Shown here piece after piece: positions 10,119 through 19,318 of a DNA stretch of 64,000 bases (positions are counted from its first letter, which is position 1; every line of letters starts with the position of its first letter). Position numbers and translations under genes: made by a program. The stretch covers positions 1 to 64,000 of the forward strand of contig JABJIE010000063.1 of the NCBI GenBank assembly GCA_018661505.1, given 5' to 3'. The DNA comes from Lentimicrobiaceae bacterium (GTDB lineage Bacteria > Bacteroidota > Bacteroidia > Bacteroidales > F082). Under the pieces are notes generated by a model. It was not told the origin of the DNA. It made no database searches and saw only the letters and a program-made list of their open reading frames with translations.

Positions 10119-12164
10119 TTAAAACTCAAGCACTTCTTTCATTCCATCCATAATTTTTTGTTGATCAGGCAGAATAGCATTTTCTAATATTCTATTGAAA
10201 CCAATTGGAGTAAAAGTAGCGCCTATTCTCCTAACAGGTGCATCAAGTGATTTGAATGCCCTGTCAGATATTAATGCAGAAACCTCACCACCAAAACCTG
10301 CAAAAACTTTGTCCTCATGCACAATCAAAACGCGATTTGTTTTTTCAACTGAATTTAAAATAGTTTCTTCATCCAAGGGAAGAAGAGATCTTAGGTCAAT
10401 AACTTCAATCTCTTTACCAAGTTCTTCAGTAACCTTTTCAGCAGCATTTAAACACATGGGTAAGGTATTACCATAGGTAATAACCGTTAGGTCTGCGCCC
10501 TCCCTTCGAATTCGAGCTTTACCAAATGGCACTTCAAAATCATCCGGAACGACTGTTTCTGCAAGAGGATCATTATACAATGCTTTTGGCTCCAAGAAAA
10601 GTGTCATTCCCTTGGACCTCAATGATGTACGCAGTAATCCAGCTGCATCATCAGCCATTGATGGATATACTACACGTAATCCAGGAAAAGTTGTTAATGC
10701 TCCTTCAATTGTTTGTGAATGATAAAGTCCACCACCAATGTACCCTCCTGATGCAAGTCTTATTGTAACATTTGGAGCAAACTTACCGTTACTTCTCCAA
10801 TAATCGTGAGAGCTATCAACAAGCTGTTCCATTGCAGGCCAAAAATAATCTGCAAATTCTGCGCCTTCCACAACAACTCTTATTTTTTCATTGAAACGGC
10901 TCATACCATTAGCAGTACCTAGAATAAAATCTTCAGCAATTGGAGCATTAAATACACGCTCTATGCCAAATTCCTGCTGCATTCCTTTACTTACATTAAA
11001 AATACCTCCCTTATCCTTATTAGCCATATCCTGGCCATAGAGGTATGTATCAGGATTAGTTCTAAACTCTGCTTTCAAAGTTTGGTTCAAAGCTTGAATT
11101 AGACGAAGAGAATCACCATTGGACCCATCATGAGTACCATCAGGATATTTGCTACTTACATATGCTTCAGGAACAACAAAATCATATATGGATTTAGGAT
11201 CTGGATCTGGAGCCACAAGAGCCTTCTTATGAGCAGCTGAAATTTCTTTTTTTGCAGCCTTATCTATTATATCAAGTTCTTCTTCAGTAAATTTACCGGA
11301 ATGTAATAACTGAATTCTATAACGTGTAAGAGGATCACTTAGTTTGACACAATGACGCTCGTTTTCATCACGATAAAGGTCATGAGCATCAGAATTTGAA
11401 TGTGAGTGAATTCTAACACAGTTTGCATGTACAATAACAGGTTCACTATGCTTTGTAGCATGCTCTTTGGCAGCATGCATAACATTCATTGAATTGAATA
11501 CATTTTTACCATCGCAATACATAATCTTTAGATTCTTTATACCACGATAATTTTCTGCAGCTCTTCTATTTGCAGATTGATCACGCTGGGGAACACTAAT
11601 ACCATATTGATTATCCTGAAAAACAAATACAACAGGTAGTTTTTCCTTGGAAGCACCATTTATAGCTTCAAAAACATATCCCTCTGAAGTTGATGATTCT
11701 CCTTGAGAGCTTATTGCGATTCCCTTACTTTTATATATTTTAATAGAACGAGCAACACCTGCAGCATGCAAGGTATGATTACCTGTGGCTGAGCTAACAT
11801 TATGTATATTCCACTCTGGCTTAGCAAAGTGATTTGACATATGTCTACCTCCACTTGCAAGATCCGTAGCCTTAGAAATCCCATTTAATATTATTTCCTC
11901 TGCTGATAAACCTGCCGAAATTGCAGTTAGCATGTCTCTGTAGTAAGGAAAAAGAAAATCATTATCTTTATCAAAAACCTGACCAATTGCCAATTGAATG
12001 CCATCGTGGCCCGCATAGGGAGCATGATATGACCATCCCAAGGCTTGTTTCAAGTAATTGGGAGCTTTTTCATCAAGCATCCTTCCTATTGTCATCAGTT
12101 TATACCAATCCTCCAAAGTTGTCTTAGGTGTCTTGTCAAGGGTATATCTTCTCGTCTGTGTCAT
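10119..12164 (-). CDS. Fused alpha/beta E1 component of a 2-oxoacid dehydrogenase
   Basis: This 681-residue protein joins both subunits of a thiamine-diphosphate 2-oxoacid dehydrogenase E1 in one chain. The alpha part (about 1-330) has the TPP region GESSTSEG...QDNQYGISVP. The beta part (about 350-681) has AEDFILGTANG, FADYFWPAMEQL, TIEGALTTFPGLRVVYPS and the C-terminal domain VLIVHED...FGGEVSA. It decarboxylates a 2-oxoacid and transfers the acyl group to lipoyl-E2. Branched-chain oxoacid is the closest guess but pyruvate cannot be excluded. The usual GDG of the TPP motif reads GES. No E2 or E3 gene is adjacent. Confidence 0.85.
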   Translation of the reverse strand: MTQTRRYTLDKTPKTTLEDWYKLMTIGRMLDEKAPNYLKQALGWSYHAPYAGHDGIQLAIGQVFDKDNDFLFPYYRDMLTAISAGLSAEEIILNGISKATDLASGGRHMSNHFAKPEWNIHNVSSATGNHTLHAAGVARSIKIYKSKGIAISSQGESSTSEGYVFEAINGASKEKLPVVFVFQDNQYGISVPQRDQSANRRAAENYRGIKNLKIMYCDGKNVFNSMNVMHAAKEHATKHSEPVIVHANCVRIHSHSNSDAHDLYRDENERHCVKLSDPLTRYRIQLLHSGKFTEEELDIIDKAAKKEISAAHKKALVAPDPDPKSIYDFVVPEAYVSSKYPDGTHDGSNGDSLRLIQALNQTLKAEFRTNPDTYLYGQDMANKDKGGIFNVSKGMQQEFGIERVFNAPIAEDFILGTANGMSRFNEKIRVVVEGAEFADYFWPAMEQLVDSSHDYWRSNGKFAPNVTIRLASGGYIGGGLYHSQTIEGALTTFPGLRVVYPSMADDAAGLLRTSLRSKGMTLFLEPKALYNDPLAETVVPDDFEVPFGKARIRREGADLTVITYGNTLPMCLNAAEKVTEELGKEIEVIDLRSLLPLDEETILNSVEKTNRVLIVHEDKVFAGFGGEVSALISDRAFKSLDAPVRRIGATFTPIGFNRILENAILPDQQKIMDGMKEVLEF

Positions 12165-12184
12165 CTAGAATCTAATTTAGGGTG

Positions 12185-12192
12185 CAAAAGTA
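12185..12192 (-). promoter_or_regulatory. -7 element for the E1 gene
   Basis: The minus strand reads TACTTTTG, a perfect TAnnTTTG, 20 bases upstream of the E1 start codon. Confidence 0.5.
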
Positions 12193-12302
12193 AATTATTT
12201 TTTTATTTTAACTTGTTCTAAATAACATTAAGTTTTCGCATACGATTGCATAAATATCTAATATTAAATTGCTTCAATATAAGATAGTAACCAAATAATA
12301 AT

Positions 12303-12310
12303 TACTTTTG
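12303..12310 (+). promoter_or_regulatory. -7 element for the DEAD-box helicase gene
   Basis: TACTTTTG lies 56 bases upstream of the helicase ATG. A TTG is present but too far upstream (12269) to be a convincing -33. Confidence 0.45.
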
Positions 12311-12366
12311 CCGCGCTTTCCTTATTATGGTGCACTATTTCATAAAAGACAATTAAAGATATCCTA

Positions 12367-14115
12367 ATGAACGGTTTTAAAGAATTAAATCTGAGCGATA
12401 AAATATTATCGGCAGTAGAAGATTTGGGTTTTGTAACACCTACTCCAATCCAAGCAAAGGTTATTCCAATTCTATTGGAGTCAGACAAAGATTTGGTGGG
12501 ACTTGCTCAAACAGGCACTGGTAAGACTGCTGCATTTGGTTTGCCCATGATTCAAAAAACAAATTTAGATGCAAAATCACCTCAGGGTCTTATCCTATCA
12601 CCAACTCGCGAGTTATGCATTCAAATTGCGAAAGATCTGGAAAAATATTCCGTTCACACCAAAAAATTAAGGGTAACACCTGTTTATGGTGGCTCAAGTA
12701 TTGACATGCAAATAAAAGATCTGAAAAAAGGCACTCATATTGTTGTTGGTACACCCGGAAGAACATTAGATCTCATAAAGAGAAATCGACTTGAAGTTGG
12801 TAAAATTAAAACATTGGTTTTAGACGAAGCGGATGAAATGCTTACAATGGGCTTTAAAGAAGAGTTAAATAGCATACTTGAGAAAACACCAAAGGAAAAG
12901 CAAACCCTTCTATTTAGCGCAACAATGCCAGCGGAGATTAAAAAAATATCCAAGAAGTTTTTAACGGATCCCGTGGAGATAACAACGGGTGTTAAAAATA
13001 ATGCTGCGGAAAACGTAAAACATATCTTTTGTGAAGTACATGCAAAGGATAGATATGAGGCACTAAAGCGAATTGCGGATGTAAACCCGAAGATTTATGG
13101 AATCATATTTTGTAGAACTAGGCGTGAAACAAAGGAGATTGCAGATAAGCTCATTAATGATGGGTATAATGCAGATGCATTACACGGGGATTTAAGTCAA
13201 GCTCAGCGAGATATGGTAATGAATAAGTTTAGAATAAAACACTTACAGCTACTCGTTGCTACAGATGTAGCAGCTCGCGGTCTTGATGTTAATGACCTTA
13301 CTCATGTAATTAATTTTAATCTTCCAGATGAAAATGAAGTTTATGTGCACCGTAGTGGTAGAACTGGAAGAGCAGGCAAAAAGGGTATTTCTCTATCCAT
13401 TCTTCACATGAGGGAAAAACATAAATTAAGAGCTGTAGAAAAGATAATAGGTAGAAGTTTTGAAAAATACCTAGTGCCTAGTGGAAAAGATATTTGTCAA
13501 AAACAATTATTCAATCTTGTTGACAAGGTTGAAAATGTTGAAATAGATGAATCACAAATCGCTCCATTTATGGAAGTTATAAATAAAAAGCTTGGCTGGA
13601 TGGACCGTGAGGAACTCATTAAAAAGTTCGTATCTGTTGAGTTTAATAGATTTCTTTCATATTATAAAGGTTCCAGAGATCTAAATAAATTTGATAAAGA
13701 AAACGATAGGCCGTCAAAAAGGAAAAAGGAGCGTAACGCACGAAGAGATATAAATCCAGAGATTGGATTTAGTCGCTTTTTCATAAATGCTGGAAGTAGC
13801 ACAAACCTTACTCCACCTTCCATAATAGGGTTGATAAATAAATATACTCGAGAAAGAAACATTGATGTGGGGCGAATTGAAATAATGAAAAACTTTTCAT
13901 TTTTTGAAGTTGACTCAGCCTATGAAGATAAAATACTAAAGTCATTAAATGGAGGTGAATATCACAATATTCCACTTATTGTTGAAATTGCAAATCCAAA
14001 ATCGGGAGGCGATAAGGCACCAAAGAATTCTAAGGGCTCTGACAGGTCACGGGGTTTTGACAGAAAGAATAGTTTTAATAGAAGAAATAAGAGAAACAAG
14101 CGTAATAAATCCTAA
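12367..14115 (+). CDS. DEAD-box ATP-dependent RNA helicase with DbpA-type RNA-binding domain
   Basis: The 582-residue protein has all helicase motifs in order: Q motif (TPTPIQAKVIP), motif I (AQTGTGKT), PTRELC, DEAD box (VLDEADEML), SAT (LLFSATMP), ARGLDV and HRSGRTGRAG. After about residue 450 comes a small DbpA/CsdA-like RRM domain (INPEIGFSRFFINAGSS), then a very basic Arg/Lys/Asn-rich tail. This matches the CsdA/DeaD class, which remodels structured RNA in ribosome assembly or cold adaptation. The tail overlaps the 3' end of dapD by 4 bases (convergent). Confidence 0.9.
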   Translation: MNGFKELNLSDKILSAVEDLGFVTPTPIQAKVIPILLESDKDLVGLAQTGTGKTAAFGLPMIQKTNLDAKSPQGLILSPTRELCIQIAKDLEKYSVHTKKLRVTPVYGGSSIDMQIKDLKKGTHIVVGTPGRTLDLIKRNRLEVGKIKTLVLDEADEMLTMGFKEELNSILEKTPKEKQTLLFSATMPAEIKKISKKFLTDPVEITTGVKNNAAENVKHIFCEVHAKDRYEALKRIADVNPKIYGIIFCRTRRETKEIADKLINDGYNADALHGDLSQAQRDMVMNKFRIKHLQLLVATDVAARGLDVNDLTHVINFNLPDENEVYVHRSGRTGRAGKKGISLSILHMREKHKLRAVEKIIGRSFEKYLVPSGKDICQKQLFNLVDKVENVEIDESQIAPFMEVINKKLGWMDREELIKKFVSVEFNRFLSYYKGSRDLNKFDKENDRPSKRKKERNARRDINPEIGFSRFFINAGSSTNLTPPSIIGLINKYTRERNIDVGRIEIMKNFSFFEVDSAYEDKILKSLNGGEYHNIPLIVEIANPKSGGDKAPKNSKGSDRSRGFDRKNSFNRRNKRNKRNKS

Positions 14116-14930
14116 ACGGATACCTTATATTCTCTTAAGGCATCATTAAGAGATGTCTTTTTATTGGTGGACTCTTTTCTTGTTCCTATTATAAGTGCAC
14201 ACGGAATCTGATATTCTCCAGCTGGAAATTTTTTAGTAGTTGTACCTGGGATAACCACAGATCTAGGAGGTATGACTCCACGATGCTCAATGGGTTCATC
14301 ATTGCTTACATCAATAATTCTTGTTGATTGCGTTATAACAACATTTGCTCCAAGAACAGATTCTTTACCAATATGAACACCTTCTACAATAATTGATCTA
14401 GAGCCTATAAAACAATTATCCTCGATAATCACAGGTGCAGCTTGGATGGGTTCCAGAACGCCTCCAATTCCTACGCCTCCACTTAGATGAACATCCTTTC
14501 CAATTTGAGCACAGGATCCAACGGTTGCCCAAGTGTCCACCATTGTACCAGTTTCAACATAGGCACCAATGTTTACATAGGATGGCATCATAATTACACC
14601 AGGTGCTATATATGCACCATATCTGGCTATTGCATGAGGAACAACCCTTATGCCCAATTTCTTATAGTTGTGTTTCAATGGAATTTTATCATGAAATTCA
14701 AAGATTCCAACTTCCATCTTTTCCATCTTTCTGATAACAAAGTATAAAATAACAGCCTTTTTTACCCAATCATTAACAATCCATTGACCATCCGACATTT
14801 TTTCTGCGGTCCTTAGCTCACCATTATCAAGTTTCTCTAGCACAAACTCAACTGCATTTGAATACTCATTATCAGCTAATAGAGAGTTATTTTCCCAAGA
14901 AAGGTTTATAAGTCTTTTTATATTTTCCAT
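14112..14930 (-). CDS. dapD: 2,3,4,5-tetrahydropyridine-2,6-dicarboxylate N-succinyltransferase
   Basis: The 272-residue acyltransferase of the succinylase branch of lysine/diaminopimelate synthesis moves a succinyl group from succinyl-CoA to tetrahydrodipicolinate. The centre is a left-handed beta-helix of hexapeptide repeats (IAPGVIMMPSYVNIGAYV, IGKDVHLSGGVGIGG). Characteristic DapD text includes MVDTWATVGSCAQIG and GVLEPIQAAPVIIEDNC. It diverges from ruvX and converges with the helicase. Length is typical of the family. The end overlaps the helicase gene by 4 bases. Confidence 0.95.
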   Translation of the reverse strand: MENIKRLINLSWENNSLLADNEYSNAVEFVLEKLDNGELRTAEKMSDGQWIVNDWVKKAVILYFVIRKMEKMEVGIFEFHDKIPLKHNYKKLGIRVVPHAIARYGAYIAPGVIMMPSYVNIGAYVETGTMVDTWATVGSCAQIGKDVHLSGGVGIGGVLEPIQAAPVIIEDNCFIGSRSIIVEGVHIGKESVLGANVVITQSTRIIDVSNDEPIEHRGVIPPRSVVIPGTTTKKFPAGEYQIPCALIIGTRKESTNKKTSLNDALREYKVSV

Positions 14931-14941
14931 CTATTCACAAA

Positions 14942-14975
14942 TTTGTCATAAAAGTATAAAAAAATGCTAATTTTG
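14942..14975 (+). promoter_or_regulatory. Promoter for ruvX-def-lipoprotein operon
   Basis: TTTG (14942-14945) and TAATTTTG (14968-14975) are 22 bases apart, 36 bases upstream of the chosen ruvX ATG. The -7 element lies inside the longer ORF-track reading (from 14964), which supports the later start. Confidence 0.5.
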
Positions 14976-15011
14976 CGGCTTGACTCCAATTATCAGACAT
15001 TAATACTTATC

Positions 15012-15425
15012 ATGGGAAGAATCCTCGCCATAGACTATGGGCAAAAGCGTGTAGGGCTCGCTGTAACAGATAATATGAAGCTTATTGCAAATGGACTTAC
15101 AACTGTGCATGTTAAAGATATATGGGTATTCTTAGATAAATACCTTACTACTGAAGATGTTGACATGGTAGTTATAGGTGAACCAATGGATATGCAAGGT
15201 AACCCATCAGACTCAACAAGATTTATTCAACCATTCGTAAATAAATTTCAACGTAAATATCCTGATGTGGAAGTAAAAAGGTTTGATGAACGATTTACTT
15301 CAAAGATGGCATTTGATACTATGATAGCTGGTGGTCTGAGTAAATCGAAACGAAAAGACAAAGCATTAGTTGACAAAATAAGTGCAACTTTAATACTCCA
15401 ATCATTTATGGATTCATTGTGCTAA
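15012..15425 (+). CDS. ruvX: Putative pre-16S rRNA nuclease / Holliday-junction resolvase-like YqgF
   Basis: The RNase H-fold protein of 137 residues begins MGRILAIDYGQKRVGLAVTD, with the catalytic Asp in AIDYG. It has the conserved VIGEP, RFDERFTS and DKISATLILQSF segments. YqgF proteins process the 5' end of 16S rRNA and were earlier described as possible resolvases. The ORF track starts 16 codons earlier at 14964, but that extension is unlike the family and overlaps the promoter, so I use ATG at 15012. It is followed after 16 bases by def. Confidence 0.9.
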   Translation: MGRILAIDYGQKRVGLAVTDNMKLIANGLTTVHVKDIWVFLDKYLTTEDVDMVVIGEPMDMQGNPSDSTRFIQPFVNKFQRKYPDVEVKRFDERFTSKMAFDTMIAGGLSKSKRKDKALVDKISATLILQSFMDSLC

Positions 15426-15441
15426 ATATTAATTATTAAAC

Positions 15442-16014
15442 ATGATACTACCAATAACTGCATACGGTCATCCAACATTGAAAAAAGTAGGAGAAGATAT
15501 TGACAAAGATTATCCTAATCTGGATAAGCTTATTGAAGACATGTTTGAAACCATGTACAACTCAAAGGGAGTAGGTTTAGCCGCTCAACAAATAAATAAA
15601 GCAATTAAACTATTTATAATTGACCCAACTCCATTTGGTGAGGAATTTCCAAACATAGATACTAAAAAAAGAGTTTTTATAAACGCTGAAATTATTAGTA
15701 AAGACGGTCAGGAGCAAGAATTTGCAGAAGGTTGCCTTAGTATACCCGGAATAAGTGAACATGTAAAGCGGCAGTCTGATATAATTATTTCCTATTACGA
15801 TGAGAACTTCAATTACCATGAAAATGAGAAGTTTCATGGTATAATTGCAAGAATAATACAACATGAATATGATCACATATACGGAACACTATTCATAGAT
15901 CACTTGCCTAACCTTAAGCGGATGCTATTAAAAGGTAAATTACGCAATATAAGCAATGGTACAGCAGATGTTGATTATAGAATGTTACTACCAAAGAAAA
16001 AATCTAAACGATAA
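15442..16014 (+). CDS. def: Peptide deformylase
   Basis: The 190-residue metalloenzyme removes the formyl group from N-terminal Met of new proteins. All three motifs are present: GVGLAAQQI (motif 1), EGCLSIPGI with the metal-binding Cys (motif 2), and QHEYDHIYG with the two His and catalytic Glu (motif 3). It lies second in the ruvX operon. The C-terminus is short and basic (PKKKSKR), as is common in Bacteroidota. Confidence 0.96.
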   Translation: MILPITAYGHPTLKKVGEDIDKDYPNLDKLIEDMFETMYNSKGVGLAAQQINKAIKLFIIDPTPFGEEFPNIDTKKRVFINAEIISKDGQEQEFAEGCLSIPGISEHVKRQSDIIISYYDENFNYHENEKFHGIIARIIQHEYDHIYGTLFIDHLPNLKRMLLKGKLRNISNGTADVDYRMLLPKKKSKR

Positions 16015-16031
16015 TATTTAAGCCATCAAGC

Positions 16032-16553
16032 ATGTTAAGATACTTCATAATTTTAATTTCACTAAACCTTATTGTTGCATCATGCAATCTAAATACCAAC
16101 AACTCTGAAGTTACAGAGAAAAAAATTAGTTTAGCAGAACAAGAGTTGTTCAGTGGTGATATCACCTCACCGGATATTGAGAAGGCAAAGGTATTGGTTT
16201 CAATGTATATTGAATTTGCTAACCTACATCCAAAGGACTCGATATCGGTGGAGTATCTATTCAAAGCTGCAGATATAAGTATGAATTTTGGCGCAGCAAA
16301 AAAAACTATAGGTATATTCAATAGAATGATTAATGAATACCCAGAATACAGAAATATATCAACGGTATATTTTCTAAAGGGTTTTGTATACGAAGATCAG
16401 CTGAGAGACTATCAAATGGCTAAGAATTGTTACATGGAATATATAGAGAAATATCCCAATAGTGTTTTCGCAGATGATGCTTTGATTTCGCTCCAAAACT
16501 TGGGTAAAAGCCCTGATGAACTCATTGAAGAGTTTGAGAGGAATAGTCAATAA
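16032..16553 (+). CDS. Small TPR lipoprotein
   Basis: The 173-residue product has a lipoprotein signal peptide ending in VASC (MLRYFIILISLNLIVASC). The C-terminal half holds two to three TPR-like helix pairs (YLFKAADISM, VYFLKGFVYEDQLRDYQMAKNCYMEYIEKYP). The arrangement recalls the TPR domains of BamD-like and other assembly lipoproteins, but it is too short to call BamD. It follows def by 17 bases and ends at a strong hairpin. Function is unknown. Confidence 0.75.
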   Translation: MLRYFIILISLNLIVASCNLNTNNSEVTEKKISLAEQELFSGDITSPDIEKAKVLVSMYIEFANLHPKDSISVEYLFKAADISMNFGAAKKTIGIFNRMINEYPEYRNISTVYFLKGFVYEDQLRDYQMAKNCYMEYIEKYPNSVFADDALISLQNLGKSPDELIEEFERNSQ

Positions 16554-16576
16554 AAAAGGCGCAAAAGCGCCCTTTA
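16552..16576. terminator. Bidirectional hairpin terminator
   Basis: A run of A, then GGCGC-AAAA-GCGCC, then CTTTAATT forms a compact GC stem flanked by A and T runs. It starts at the stop codon of the TPR lipoprotein and lies 2 bases before the stop of the convergent barrel gene, so it can serve both. Confidence 0.8.
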
Positions 16577-16577
16577 A

Positions 16578-17033
16578 TTAAAGTTTCATACTAAGTCCAA
16601 ATGTTGTTCCAACACCTGTTCCACCTCCAAATTCGAGGTTTAGTCCCCATTTTTCATTCCAGTACCAACGACCACCGACTTGAAGACCGAAGCTAGGAAG
16701 GAAATCATCACCAAAATCAAATCCGGCATGAAGTCCTGCATAAAAATCCCAATTACTAGGTATACCAATTAGGTAGTTCCAATGATAGTCTGCCTTTACC
16801 AAGGCACCTACTCTAACTTCATCACCAAGAAATACATTAACCACAGGAGTTAGTGTTATATCCTTGTGAAGTGCAAAGTCTAAGGATACAAAAGCAGGTA
16901 TTCCATGGTTTGAAAAACCTGTTCCAAAATTCAATTGTTTCTGACCTTTTGCCAAAGGAGCAACACCGCCTGCTTGGGCAAAAATTAAGGTGCTAAACAT
17001 TATGCTTGCTGCTAATAAATATATTTTTTTCAT
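16578..17033 (-). CDS. Small outer-membrane beta-barrel protein
   Basis: The 151-residue protein has a signal peptide (MKKIYLLAASIMFSTLIFAQA) and about eight short amphipathic strands rich in Gly and aromatic residues, ending in FGLSMKL. The size and pattern fit a small eight-stranded barrel. Several features suggest a Bacteroidota porin or OmpW/PagP-sized protein (GGRWYWNEKWGLNLEFGGGTG). It is a single gene with a good promoter. No specific function can be assigned. Confidence 0.7.
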   Translation of the reverse strand: MKKIYLLAASIMFSTLIFAQAGGVAPLAKGQKQLNFGTGFSNHGIPAFVSLDFALHKDITLTPVVNVFLGDEVRVGALVKADYHWNYLIGIPSNWDFYAGLHAGFDFGDDFLPSFGLQVGGRWYWNEKWGLNLEFGGGTGVGTTFGLSMKL

Positions 17034-17068
17034 AATTTATATTTTAATATTTTGATGTAATTCGGCGC

Positions 17069-17096
17069 CAAATATAATATTTTTTGAAAACACAAA
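17069..17096 (-). promoter_or_regulatory. Promoter for the small barrel protein
   Basis: On the minus strand TTTTG is followed after 16 bases by TATATTTG (complement of 17069-17076). This is one of the better -33/-7 matches in the window, 35 bases upstream of the start. Confidence 0.55.
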
Positions 17097-17198
17097 ATAT
17101 TAGAATTATAAATACAATTACCTCATATTAAATTCGCAAAAAATTGATAAAAATTTAAATAAAAGTAATGTAAATGATTTCCTTTGATACGCTGATTA

Positions 17199-18743
17199 TT
17201 ACTTTGCGTAATTAATTGCACGGGTTTCGCGTATTACGGTTATCTTAATCTGACCAGGATAAGTCATTTCTTCTTGTATTTTTCGTGAAAGTTCAAATGA
17301 TATTTTGTCAGCATCCTTATCAGAAACCTGCTCTGCACCAACGATAACTCTTAATTCACGCCCTGCTTGAATAGCATAGGTTTTAACAACACCAGGATAT
17401 GTAAGAGCTAGTCCTTCGAGTTTTTTCAACCTTTGAATATATGCTTCTACAACCTCACGTCTAGCTCCCGGTCTAGCTCCAGAAATAGCATCACATACTT
17501 GTACGATGGGACTAATCAGGGTATCCATTTCTATTTCATCATGATGGGCACCAATTGCATTACATACATCAGGCTTCTCTTTGTATTTTTCAGCTAGTTT
17601 CATTCCAAGAATTGCATGGGGTAACTCAGCTTCATTTTCAGCTATCTTTCCTATGTCATGCAATAATCCAGCACGTTTTGCTTTTTTTGGATTCAAACCT
17701 AACTCAGAAGCCATTGTTGCACTTAAGTTTGCAACCTCCCTGGAGTGGGCCAGTAGGTTCTGTCCATAGGATGACCTGTATTTCATTCGGCCAACTAATT
17801 TAATAAGCTCATGATGCATGTTATGAACGCCCAGGTCTATTACTGTTCTCTTACCCACTTCTAATATCTCTTCCTCCACTTCAGCGCGAGTTTTAGCAAC
17901 AACCTCTTCTATTCTTGCCGGATGGATGCGCCCATCAGTTACAAGCTTCTTAAGGGCTAAACTAGCAATCTCTCTTCTTATTGGATCAAAACCACTTAAT
18001 AATATTGCATCAGGGCTGTCATCAATGATAATTTCAATGCCAGTCATAGCCTCCAATGCTCTGATATTACGACCTTCTCTACCTATAATTCTACCTTTTA
18101 TCTCATCACTTTCTATGTTAAAGACAGTAACGGTATTTTCAATGGCATGCTCGGCTGCAGTCCTCTGGATGGTTTCAATTACAATTTTTTTAGCTTCACG
18201 ATTTGCGGTAAGTCTGGCCTCATCAGCAATCTCTCTAATTTGAACCATTGCTTCAGATTCAGCCTCACCCTTTAGAGATTCAATAAGTTTGGATTTAGCT
18301 TGTTCGGCAGAATATCCACTAATAGTTTCAAGTTGATTAACCTGATCCTTGTGCATTTTATCAATCTCCGTTTGCTTTGCCTCTAAAATTTGTAGTTGAT
18401 TGTCTAGGTTTCCTTTAAGAGAATCTATTTTTTGTTGATTCCTATTGGTTTCCTCTATCTTTTTTGATAAGGTTGATTCCTTTTGCCGAATACGGTTTTC
18501 ATTCTTCAGAACTTGCTGATTCTTTTCATTGATGATTTTTTCGTGCTCACTTTTTAATTGCAGGAATTTTTCCTTGGCCTGAAGTATTTTTTCCTTTTTT
18601 ATAACCTCTGATTTGTCTCTCGCCTCTTGCAGTAAACCCTTACTCTTTCTTAGAACGGAGTTTTTCAGGAGAGTGCTGGTTACTATACCTCCAACAAGCA
18701 GAGATATCACTGCTACAATAATTAAAATAATATTATGATCCAT
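17199..18743 (-). CDS. rny: Ribonuclease Y
   Basis: The endoribonuclease that starts mRNA decay has an N-terminal membrane helix ([17 protein letters not shown]), a long charged coiled-coil, a KH domain ([22 protein letters not shown]) and an HD domain with LLHDIGK and HHDEIE. The ORF track begins at 18797, but those 18 extra residues run into the terminator of the upstream RNA. ATG at 18743 gives [10 protein letters not shown] and a typical length of 514 residues, so I prefer it. It lies downstream of zapA and a probable 6S RNA on the same strand. Confidence 0.95.
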   Translation of the reverse strand: MDHNIILIIVAVISLLVGGIVTSTLLKNSVLRKSKGLLQEARDKSEVIKKEKILQAKEKFLQLKSEHEKIINEKNQQVLKNENRIRQKESTLSKKIEETNRNQQKIDSLKGNLDNQLQILEAKQTEIDKMHKDQVNQLETISGYSAEQAKSKLIESLKGEAESEAMVQIREIADEARLTANREAKKIVIETIQRTAAEHAIENTVTVFNIESDEIKGRIIGREGRNIRALEAMTGIEIIIDDSPDAILLSGFDPIRREIASLALKKLVTDGRIHPARIEEVVAKTRAEVEEEILEVGKRTVIDLGVHNMHHELIKLVGRMKYRSSYGQNLLAHSREVANLSATMASELGLNPKKAKRAGLLHDIGKIAENEAELPHAILGMKLAEKYKEKPDVCNAIGAHHDEIEMDTLISPIVQVCDAISGARPGARREVVEAYIQRLKKLEGLALTYPGVVKTYAIQAGRELRVIVGAEQVSDKDADKISFELSRKIQEEMTYPGQIKITVIRETRAINYAK

Positions 18744-18778
18744 GGTTTTTAATTTTATATACCATGCAAAAAGGAGAT

Positions 18779-18975
18779 AAAAAAAGGCCCTCCGCAACCG
18801 GAGCTGGTAAACTCCAATTTAAGTAACGTCTAGGGCTGCCAGTATTTTCGAACGTCCAGTGTCTTTCCTCTCGGAAAAATCCCCGCTAATGCGGGTACTC
18901 AGGCCTGTCCTACAATACAGTAAGCTTTTCCCTAATTGTTGTAGTGTTGAATTTACAAACTGAATTACGGGGGCA
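18779..18975 (-). ncRNA. ssrS: Probable 6S RNA (SsrS)
   Basis: The 243-base zapA-rny gap is GC-richer than its surroundings and clearly structured. On the minus strand GTAAATTC (complement of 18949-18956) pairs with GAGTTTAC (complement of 18807-18814) to close a rod of about 150 bases. A distal hairpin CCCGC-ATTA-GCGGG (18882-18895) sits near its middle. A final hairpin CTCCG-GTTG-CGGAG followed by GGCCTTTTTTT (18779-18803) looks like an intrinsic terminator. Total size of 180-195 bases and the position next to zapA fit 6S RNA, which sequesters housekeeping RNA polymerase. RNase P and tmRNA are too long for this gap. The 5' boundary is approximate. Confidence 0.6.
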
Positions 18976-18986
18976 CCTTATTATTT

Positions 18987-19301
18987 TTATGAACGATGAT
19001 TTATAGTTTCTAAATGAGTCGATAAAAATTCATCAACATCCTTTAATTTATCTTTCAGTTCTTTTTCCTTAAAAGACTTTTCATTTTCAGTGTGCATTGT
19101 GCCTGAAGCATACTGTAATGATACCATTGCGTATAGATCTTGCATATCTTTGTATTCAAAAGCCTTTGAATACTTACTAATTGTTTTGTTAACATCTTCC
19201 GCAGCTTTTCTTACAAGCTCCTCCTCCTCCCTACTTATTGTCAAATTGTAAGGTCTTCCTCCAATGTCAACTTTTATATTTATTTCTGCTTTCATTATCA
19301 A
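18987..19301 (-). CDS. zapA: Cell division protein ZapA
   Basis: The protein of 102-104 residues has the ZapA beta-strand start IKVDIGGRPYNLTI, then EEELVRKAAEDVNKTI and a C-terminal coiled-coil. ZapA binds and bundles FtsZ filaments at the division site. Either ATG (19301 or 19295) could be used; the second gives MKAEINIKV. It sits 17 bases downstream of a small coiled-coil gene in the same unit, and upstream of the probable 6S RNA. Confidence 0.88.
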   Translation of the reverse strand: MIMKAEINIKVDIGGRPYNLTISREEEELVRKAAEDVNKTISKYSKAFEYKDMQDLYAMVSLQYASGTMHTENEKSFKEKELKDKLKDVDEFLSTHLETINHRS

Positions 19302-19318
19302 TTTTTGAGGATAATGAT

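Noticed and set aside
10195-10768. Two plus-strand ORFs inside the E1 gene
   Set aside because: They are antisense shadows of a strongly conserved coding region.
12264-12488. 74-residue minus-strand ORF over the helicase start
   Set aside because: It overlaps the helicase promoter and N-terminus, has no recognisable domain and is a shadow of the real gene.
14937-14946. Palindrome ACAAATTTGT between dapD and ruvX
   Set aside because: Short and AT-rich, easily found by chance; it merely overlaps the -33 TTTG.
18744-18986. RNase P or tmRNA in the zapA-rny gap
   Set aside because: A GAGGAAAG string resembles RNase P, but the gap is too short (243 bases) for either RNA and other conserved blocks are absent.
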